Below, piece by piece: positions 58,154 through 64,000 of a stretch of DNA of 64,000 nucleotides (positions are counted from its first letter, which is position 1; each line of letters starts with the position of its first letter). A program made the translations under genes and the position numbers. The stretch is from UBA3537 sp965658025 (GTDB taxonomy: Bacteria; Bacteroidota; Bacteroidia; Flavobacteriales; Flavobacteriaceae). Below the pieces are notes generated by a model. The model did no database searches, had not been told where the DNA came from, and saw nothing but the letters and a program-made list of their open reading frames with translations. The stretch spans positions 1 through 64,000 of the forward strand of contig CBFHQL010000004.1 in NCBI GenBank assembly GCA_965658025.1, written 5' to 3'.

Positions 58154-59970
58154 TTTTCTTTCTTTGGTATGTTAGATTTAAACTCCTTCTTATCTATAGG
58201 TTTTATCTTACGCATAGGTTTTAATTTCTCTGGCGGAACATTCCTTGCGGCTTTATTGGGCTTCTTTAGGGTTTTTCCTGACGGTTTATTTTTTGATTCA
58301 GTACCTTTTTGCGTTTCTGCTTTTTCTATACGTTTTAGAAGATCTTCATCAAAAAATTCCTCTTGAGGGCTGTAATCGTTTAATCCTTTGATTTTAGGTA
58401 AATTTAAAGGAGGATCGTCAGCGAATAATTCCTCAACGCTTCTGGGTCGTTCGTCATTTCGCCAAATAAAGCCTTTAAGCTTTTTTTCTTTTTCTGGAAA
58501 ATCTTCAAGGGGATATGTCTTTCCACCAATTTGGTTTAGTTTTCTCAATTCATCAATTTCATTTTCTGAAATCCATATTTTGATGGCTCCAGATTTTGAT
58601 TTATCAATTCCTACGAGTTCTTCCTCATTATTCCTCAAGAAGTATATGGTTTCGGCATTTTTTATGACATCAATAGTGTTTAGTTCGTTATTAACAAATA
58701 ACCCATAAAGTCTTTTTCCTGAAATTTGATTATATCCATCACCTAAACTGTCTTTATTGATTACAAATGCATTATTGAATACCTTGAGGGAGTCCAAAGT
58801 TTCTTTCTCTGAATTAGAAATCAAATGAATAGAATCTCCAGTAATTTGGCTCTCATAATGCCACAAAACAGGATGCTCTTTCTTTGTAAAAGCATCTGCG
58901 TTCAGATCATAAAAATTGATGAGTTGTGTAAGTCCAGTTTTTTGATTCATGTGGATGGAATCTGCTTTTCCACTTAAATTGGATTTAAACATTTTGGCAT
59001 TGTAAAATCCACGTACAATTCGTTCTTCAGGTGGACCTGTAATCATCAGTGTATCGCTGTGGATAAAAATAGAATCATTTTCTTGCTCTGTTATGGCGAG
59101 TGCTCTTTTAGTGATAAAAACAGAATCTTTTTCTCGAAAAACTTCAGCATAATGCCCTTTAATGATACTGCTGTTTAATGTATCTGTGATGGTGATGTTG
59201 TTTGATGCTGAAGCAAAACTTTTGTTACGATCAAAGTACAAACTATCCCCCTCAACAATGCGGTCGTCGTAATTTATTTTTGATTTTTTTACAAAATATC
59301 CAGTATCGTTGTTGGTGTTATAAAATCCACGTTCACAATAAATCACACTTGTTTCGCTTGTGATAGTGGTAGGGCCAAACATGAATGCATACCCCGATTC
59401 TGTATAGAAATCTAAACGCTCTGTATCGATTACATATTCTGGATTAACAAGCTTTACATCTTTAACAAATTGGTATTTTTTTGATTTCACATAATAGCGC
59501 CCAATGGTGCTTGTAATGGTTCCTGATGTATCGCGAACAACTTTGCCTTTTTGATTGTAGTAGGCCTGTTGTTTTATGCGGTCAAAATGTAAAACATCTG
59601 TGTATAGTTTTGAATTGGGGTCAATCAAGACAACGTCTCCACTGGCATAGGCCAGTTGCGTTTTTCCGCTGTATTCCACATATTTGGAAGTCATGTTGAT
59701 GCTATCACCTTGTTTGACACGTACATTGCCATAGGCCTCAATAAAATCTTCTTTGCCGTAATAAATAGCTTCATTACACCAGACCTCAATACCTTCGTGC
59801 TTGACGTGAACTTGATTGGCGTTATCGCGCGTCAAAATTGTGGCTCCAGGTTTATCTTCTACGATGTCCATGTAAGGCGCATATTCAATTTCAATCTGCT
59901 TACGCTCTTGAGCGTTCAATAGCAAAGTTGTTGAGAAAATAAAAAAGGTTAGGAAGTGTTTTATGTTCAC
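58150..59970 (-). CDS. OstA-like protein (LPS transport, LptA/LptD family)
   Basis: This 606-residue protein starts at GTG 59970 and begins with a signal peptide (NIKHFLTFFIFSTTLLLNAQ). The body is repeated beta-strand motifs of the OstA/LptA type: EGIEVWCNEAIYYGKEDFIE, then AYGNVRVKQGDSINMTSKYV and LAYASGDVVLID. The C-terminal 100 residues are lysine/proline rich (KPNKAARNVPPEKLKPMRK). Such proteins build the periplasmic LPS bridge. A TTG at 59994 would extend the ORF, but the -7 box at 59992-59999 lies over it, so GTG 59970 is the better start. Confidence 0.85.
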   Translation of the reverse strand: MNIKHFLTFFIFSTTLLLNAQERKQIEIEYAPYMDIVEDKPGATILTRDNANQVHVKHEGIEVWCNEAIYYGKEDFIEAYGNVRVKQGDSINMTSKYVEYSGKTQLAYASGDVVLIDPNSKLYTDVLHFDRIKQQAYYNQKGKVVRDTSGTITSTIGRYYVKSKKYQFVKDVKLVNPEYVIDTERLDFYTESGYAFMFGPTTITSETSVIYCERGFYNTNNDTGYFVKKSKINYDDRIVEGDSLYFDRNKSFASASNNITITDTLNSSIIKGHYAEVFREKDSVFITKRALAITEQENDSIFIHSDTLMITGPPEERIVRGFYNAKMFKSNLSGKADSIHMNQKTGLTQLINFYDLNADAFTKKEHPVLWHYESQITGDSIHLISNSEKETLDSLKVFNNAFVINKDSLGDGYNQISGKRLYGLFVNNELNTIDVIKNAETIYFLRNNEEELVGIDKSKSGAIKIWISENEIDELRKLNQIGGKTYPLEDFPEKEKKLKGFIWRNDERPRSVEELFADDPPLNLPKIKGLNDYSPQEEFFDEDLLKRIEKAETQKGTESKNKPSGKTLKKPNKAARNVPPEKLKPMRKIKPIDKKEFKSNIPKKEN

Positions 59971-59991
59971 GACTTTAAATTCGAATTTTAA

Positions 59992-60025
59992 CAAAAATAG
60001 GGAATATTCAAAATCTTAAGCGCAA
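59992..60025 (-). promoter_or_regulatory. Promoter of the OstA-like gene
   Basis: On the reverse strand, TTG (60023-60025), a 23-bp spacer and TATTTTTG (59992-59999) match the Bacteroidetes consensus, 22 bp before GTG 59970. It overlaps the alternative TTG start at 59994 and so helps choose the GTG start. Confidence 0.45.
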
Positions 60026-60065
60026 ATACACTCAAAATAAAGAAGACTACAAACTAGAACGTGAT

Positions 60066-61340
60066 TTAGGACCTAAAAATTGTCTGCTTTCGGTCTGGAC
60101 CAACAGAAACAATTTTAATAGGAATTTGCAATTCATTTTCCAAAAATTCAATGTATTCCATGAGTGCTTTGGGTAAAGTATCTACACTGTCCATCGCTGT
60201 CAAATCTTCTTCCCATCCTTTGAAGTTCGAATAAATTGGGCTTACATTTTCAGCTTCAATATTGTAAGGTAAGTGTTTGATTTCTTTCCCTTTGTAGTTG
60301 TATGCGGTACACACTTTCAGGGTTTTGAATCCTGAGAGTACATCCGCTTTCATCATCATAAGTTGAGTTACACCATTCACTTGACATGCGTAGCGAAGTG
60401 CGACTAAATCCAACCATCCACAGCGTCTAGCTCTCCCTGTTGTTGCACCAAATTCATGCCCAACACGGCTCATTGTTTCTCCGTTTTCATCAAAAAGTTC
60501 GGTAGGGAAGGGCCCTGATCCAACACGAGTAGTGTAGGCCTTAAAAATCCCAAAAACTTCGTTGATGGTATTTGGTGCTACGCCAAGTCCTGTACAAGCG
60601 CCAGCAGCAGTTGTATTGGAAGAAGTGACAAAAGGGTATGTACCAAAGTCGATATCCAACAACGATCCTTGAGCTCCTTCGGCAAGTACCGATTTTTGAT
60701 CACGCTGTGCCTGATGTATATATTCTTCAGAATCAATAAATTCTAAAGATTTTAGGGTTTCTACTGCTTTAAAAAATTCAGACTCTAATTCGTCTAAATC
60801 GTATTCAAGTTCAATGTTGTAGAAGTCAATCATTGCTTGATGTTTGTTAGCTAAATTGCGGTATTTTTCTTTCCAATCATCAAGTTCTAAATCTCCAACA
60901 CGAATCCCGTTTCGACCGGTTTTATCCATGTATGTTGGCCCAATGCCTTTTAGGGTTGAGCCAATTTTTGCCTTTCCTTTGGAGGCCTCCGAAGCCGCAT
61001 CTAACAAACGATGTGTTGGGAGTATAAGATGAGCCTTTCTCGAAATCAACAATGTTTTTCTGAAATCAACTCCTTGGTCTGTAAGTTTGTCCAATTCTTT
61101 TTTAAAAATTACTGGATCTATAACCACTCCGTTTCCAACAAGGTTTTTGACGTTATCATGAAAAATCCCAGAGGGGATGGTATGCAAAACGTGTTTCATG
61201 CCATTGAAGACAAGTGTGTGACCTGCATTTGGCCCTCCTTGAAATCGCGCAATGATATCGTAATTTTTGGTTAGTACATCAACAATTTTCCCTTTTCCTT
61301 CATCGCCCCACTGGAGTCCTAAAAGCAAATCTACAGCCAT
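60066..61340 (-). CDS. purA: Adenylosuccinate synthase
   Basis: PurA joins IMP and aspartate to make adenylosuccinate for AMP. The 424-residue protein opens DLLLGLQWGDEGKGKIVDVL (catalytic Asp and GTP-binding loop). It has GPNAGHTLVFNG (catalytic His), the IMP-binding TTAAGACTGLGVAP and the C-terminal ATTGRARRCGWLDLVALRYA. It lies 8 bp after the Fur-family gene, in the transcript relA/spoT-fur-purA. Confidence 0.97.
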   Translation of the reverse strand: MAVDLLLGLQWGDEGKGKIVDVLTKNYDIIARFQGGPNAGHTLVFNGMKHVLHTIPSGIFHDNVKNLVGNGVVIDPVIFKKELDKLTDQGVDFRKTLLISRKAHLILPTHRLLDAASEASKGKAKIGSTLKGIGPTYMDKTGRNGIRVGDLELDDWKEKYRNLANKHQAMIDFYNIELEYDLDELESEFFKAVETLKSLEFIDSEEYIHQAQRDQKSVLAEGAQGSLLDIDFGTYPFVTSSNTTAAGACTGLGVAPNTINEVFGIFKAYTTRVGSGPFPTELFDENGETMSRVGHEFGATTGRARRCGWLDLVALRYACQVNGVTQLMMMKADVLSGFKTLKVCTAYNYKGKEIKHLPYNIEAENVSPIYSNFKGWEEDLTAMDSVDTLPKALMEYIEFLENELQIPIKIVSVGPDRKQTIFRS

Positions 61341-61348
61341 ATGTTTAG

Positions 61349-61804
61349 TTAGTTTTTAGTATTTTTTTTGGTTCCGTAGAAGTAAAGTGAGTGTTTTTGA
61401 ATATCAATATCAAATACTTCTTCGATTGTTTTTTTTATGGATTGAATTCTTGGATCACAAAATTCAATGACTTCACCTGTATCGGTCAGAATTACATGAT
61501 CGTGTTGTTTGTCAAAATAAGATTTTTCGTATTGCGCCTGATTGTTCCCAAACTGATGCTTACGAACAAGGCCACATTCCAACAAAAGCTCGATGGTGTT
61601 GTATAGTGTAGCACGCGACACTCTGTATTTTTTATTTTTCATTTTGATGTAGAGGGACTCTATATCAAAATGATCATCGTTGTCATAAATTTCTTGTAAA
61701 ATAGCAAAACGCTCAGGAGTTTTACGCTGACTGTTTTCTTCGAGGTATTGTGTAAAAACGTTTTTTACAATTTCTTGACCGCTATGTTTGGTTTTTGGGC
61801 TCAT
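61349..61804 (-). CDS. Fur family transcriptional regulator
   Basis: This 151-residue winged-helix regulator carries the DNA-binding block KTPERFAILQEIYDNDDHFD followed by VSRATLYNTIELLLECGLVR. The regulatory domain QHDHVILTDTGEVIEFCDP has the usual metal-binding histidine region, but TDTG stands in place of the CxxCG zinc site. A TTG start at 61810 is possible; ATG 61804 (MSPKTKHSGQEIV) is preferred. It lies between relA/spoT and purA. A peroxide- or iron-sensing role is typical of the family, but which metal applies is unclear. Confidence 0.92.
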   Translation of the reverse strand: MSPKTKHSGQEIVKNVFTQYLEENSQRKTPERFAILQEIYDNDDHFDIESLYIKMKNKKYRVSRATLYNTIELLLECGLVRKHQFGNNQAQYEKSYFDKQHDHVILTDTGEVIEFCDPRIQSIKKTIEEVFDIDIQKHSLYFYGTKKNTKN

Positions 61805-61831
61805 GTTCAAAACCTCAAATTTAACTAATTT

Positions 61832-64000
61832 TTAGACTCTAGAAACCTTTTCAATGCCATTTATTTTTTTTAATCGATCCATGAGTTTGGTCACAAAACT
61901 TGTATTGTTCACTTCTAGCGCTATTTCGCCATTAAATGTTCCACTATCTGAGTCAAATTTTATGCTTTTAATATTGACGTTCATATTGGCTGAAATCAAT
62001 TTTGTTATGTCGCTGACAAGACCTTTTTCGTCGATACCTGTGAGTTTGATGACGGCTCTAAACACCTGCTGTGAAGAGTCAATCCATTTGGCTAAAATGA
62101 TTCTATACGCATAATTTGATTGCAAACTCAATGCGTTAGGGCAATTTTTTTTATGGACTTTGATACCTTCTCGTATGCTCAAAAATCCAAAGACTTTATC
62201 CCCAGGAATAGGATTGCAACAGGAGGCTACTTTGTAATTCAGTTTTTCTTCTTCTTTACCAAAAACCAACATGTCATATTTGGACGTAATTTCATCATTA
62301 TCTATGACTTCGGGTGATGCTGTTTTTTTACGTTGAATTTTATTTTTGATAAAACTCACCAGCACATTACTTCTTGATGCTGCAAATTTTTTCAACATTG
62401 TATTGTCGATACTTCCAATGCCTACCCGGTAGAAAAGATCTAAACTCGTTTGTAGTTTGAAGTAATTGACCAATTCGTTTATCGAACGTTCGTTAAGACT
62501 TATTTTGAGTTGTTTCAGCTTACGTCTTAATATTTCTTTTCCATCTTCAGCAATAAGCTTTTTTTCTGCCCTTAAAGAAGATTTTATTTTACTTCGTGCG
62601 CGAGCAGTCGTGGCATAATCTAGCCAATTTGAGTTGGGTTTTGCATTTTCGGAGGTAATTATGCTTACTTGATCTCCGCTGTGTAAGGTATGGCTCAATG
62701 GTACTAGTTTGCCATTCACTTTGGCGCCTCTAGTTTTCAGTCCGATTTCGGTGTGAATACTGAAAGCAAAATCTAGCGGAGTAGCTTGTTTTGGTAAAGA
62801 TTTTAAATCCCCTTCAGGTGTGAAAACAAAGATTTCTTTGGCGTATAAATTGAGCTTAAATTCTTCCACAAAATCCACCGCATTGGCGCTAGGGTTGTCC
62901 ATCACTTCTTGAAGTTTTCCAATCCAACTCTCTAAGTTTTCATCATTAGTAGTGGCGCCTTCCTTGTATTTGTAATGCGCTGCATATCCTTTTTCTGCAA
63001 TCTCATTCATGCGTTCACTACGGATTTGAACTTCAACCCAACGGCCCTTAGGACCCATCACGGTGATGTGTAGCGCTTCGTACCCTGTAGATTTTGGTGA
63101 AGAAATCCAGTCGCGTAAGCGTGTGGGATTTGGTCTAAAAAAATCGGTGACAATGGAATAAATCTTCCAAGCCAAAAACTTTTCATTTTTTAAACCCGAT
63201 TTGTAAATGATTCGAACCGCAAATTTATCGTATACTTCCTCAAAAGTAACGCCTTGTTTTTGCATTTTTCGACGTATGGAAAAGATGGATTTCGGTCGTC
63301 CTTTGATGTCGTATTTTATGCGCTCTTTGTTCAATGCTCCCTCCAAAATACCACTAATCTCATTGATGTATAGATCTTGCTCTTCTTTACTTTCTTTTAT
63401 TTTTAGTAATATAGATTCGTAAACCTCTGGTTCTGTGTATTTTAAAGCAAGGTCTTCAAGTTCTGATTTAACATTGTATAATCCAATTTTATGGGCCAAT
63501 GGAGCATAAATATAAAGCGTTTCTGAGGCAATTTTTATTTGTTTATCCTCGCGAAGCGAATGGATGGTTTGCATATTGTGTAGGCGATCGGCAATTTTAA
63601 TAATAATCACACGTACATCGTCATTGAGGGTCAATAGCATTTTTCTGAAATTCTCTGCTTGCAACGAAATGTTTTTATCCTTTTTTAAGCTAGAGATTTT
63701 GGTAAGACCATTAACAATTCGTGCTACGGTTTCACCAAATAATTGTTCGATATCACGAATTGAATATTCTTCGCAATCTTCTACAACGTCGTGGAGTAGT
63801 GCAGCGGCTATGGACGTAGCGTCCAATCCAATTTCGGAAGCGACTATTTTTGCTACAGAAATAGGATGAAAAATATAGGCCTCTCCCGATTTTCGGCGTT
63901 GATCTTTATGTGCATCTACAGCCACATCAAAGGCCTTTCGAATCATTTTTTTATCTGAAGCAGAGAGACTGCGGTAGCTGATTTTGAGGAGTTCTTTGTA
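61832..64000 (-). CDS. Bifunctional (p)ppGpp synthetase/hydrolase RelA/SpoT, 5' end cut
   Basis: The gene runs past the right edge: the frame stays open from ATG 63946 to position 64000 (18 more codons, with LKISYRSLSASDKKMIRKA matching the family). The missing N-terminus is probably about 10-15 residues. The HD hydrolase domain has AALLHDVVEDCEEYSIRD and IIKIADRLHNMQT. The synthetase domain has GRPKSIFSIRRKMQ and GYEALHITVMGPKGRWVEVQ. A TGS domain at about 400-460 (IFVFTPEGDLKSLPKQATPL) and a C-terminal ACT domain complete the long RSH form. Intact catalytic HD and EVQIR motifs suggest both making and breaking the alarmone. Confidence 0.95.
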   Translation of the reverse strand, partial: YKELLKISYRSLSASDKKMIRKAFDVAVDAHKDQRRKSGEAYIFHPISVAKIVASEIGLDATSIAAALLHDVVEDCEEYSIRDIEQLFGETVARIVNGLTKISSLKKDKNISLQAENFRKMLLTLNDDVRVIIIKIADRLHNMQTIHSLREDKQIKIASETLYIYAPLAHKIGLYNVKSELEDLALKYTEPEVYESILLKIKESKEEQDLYINEISGILEGALNKERIKYDIKGRPKSIFSIRRKMQKQGVTFEEVYDKFAVRIIYKSGLKNEKFLAWKIYSIVTDFFRPNPTRLRDWISSPKSTGYEALHITVMGPKGRWVEVQIRSERMNEIAEKGYAAHYKYKEGATTNDENLESWIGKLQEVMDNPSANAVDFVEEFKLNLYAKEIFVFTPEGDLKSLPKQATPLDFAFSIHTEIGLKTRGAKVNGKLVPLSHTLHSGDQVSIITSENAKPNSNWLDYATTARARSKIKSSLRAEKKLIAEDGKEILRRKLKQLKISLNERSINELVNYFKLQTSLDLFYRVGIGSIDNTMLKKFAASRSNVLVSFIKNKIQRKKTASPEVIDNDEITSKYDMLVFGKEEEKLNYKVASCCNPIPGDKVFGFLSIREGIKVHKKNCPNALSLQSNYAYRIILAKWIDSSQQVFRAVIKLTGIDEKGLVSDITKLISANMNVNIKSIKFDSDSGTFNGEIALEVNNTSFVTKLMDRLKKINGIEKVSRV

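Noticed and set aside
1..64000. CRISPR arrays, tRNA or rRNA genes, prophage, IS elements
   Set aside because: None was recognised on either strand; gaps between genes are too short for rRNA or arrays, and no cloverleaf-like sequence was recognised.

Overview
The window is a stretch of AT-rich chromosome from a member of the Bacteroidota, almost certainly family Flavobacteriaceae. The grounds are: a surface protein with a type IX secretion (T9SS) type B sorting domain at its C-terminus, a PorV/PorQ-type outer-membrane protein, families that are mostly flavobacterial (DUF5606, the OstA-like LPS protein, a cyclophilin-FKBP fusion, a long SecA without the zinc tail), and -7 promoter boxes of the Bacteroidetes type (TAnnTTTG). 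I see no tRNA, rRNA, CRISPR array, insertion sequence, integrase or prophage gene. Coding density is very high: no gene-free stretch exceeds about 150 bp, and several convergent genes overlap at their stop codons. The first gene (left edge) and last gene (right edge, relA/spoT) are cut by the window.

Layout. 1-3594: two consecutive exported surface proteins. 3691-5408: an ABC-2 exporter pair. 5554-6618: an unrecognised protein with a kinase-like catalytic pattern. 6615-10166 (minus): pRiA4b ORF-3-like protein, heme A synthase, CCA-adding enzyme and Sua5/TsaC. 10248-20546: a cluster of lipopolysaccharide/surface-glycan genes, with eight glycosyltransferase or glycosyltransferase-like proteins, a polysaccharide deacetylase, a methyltransferase, a heptosyltransferase and a Kdo-kinase-like protein. 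Their strands alternate, so the cluster is not one operon. 20543-25182: dapD, then a plus-strand run ruvX, def, DUF5606, a MATE exporter, a small acidic protein and a PAP2 phosphatase. 25156-31451: MeaB GTPase, an M23 peptidase, SecA, DUF2795 and a cobalamin adenosyltransferase. 31483-36183 (minus): a decayed methyltransferase-like protein, ABC-F ATPase, DUF4105 and PorV/PorQ protein. 36293-37766: pssA and a TerC protein. 37763-40663 (minus): lptB, an AhpD-like protein, tatC and kdsD. 40804-50684 (plus): recQ, cyclophilin-FKBP, pyrG, yidC, mnmA, a nitronate monooxygenase/FabK-like enzyme and mazG. 50692-64000 (minus): DUF349, aroE, two tandem DUF368 (PopT-type) genes, a TPR protein, a class III aminotransferase, OstA-like protein, purA, a Fur-family regulator and relA/spoT.

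A large share of the genes serve the cell envelope. They cover Kdo formation (kdsD), LPS core assembly (10-20 kb), LPS transport (lptB, OstA-like), undecaprenyl-phosphate handling (PAP2, two DUF368 proteins), phospholipid synthesis (pssA) and protein export or insertion (SecA, TatC, YidC, T9SS substrates). MeaB and the cobalamin adenosyltransferase imply a B12-dependent methylmalonyl-CoA mutase elsewhere in the genome.

I found no clear novel multi-gene system. The best leads are: the kinase-like protein at 5554; a glycosyltransferase-2 copy that has lost its DXD residues, next to an intact paralogue (14187-15657); a methyltransferase-family protein that has lost its SAM motifs (31483); an 18-bp palindrome overlapping a promoter at 15681; a RecQ without zinc cysteines; and the tandem DUF368 pair.
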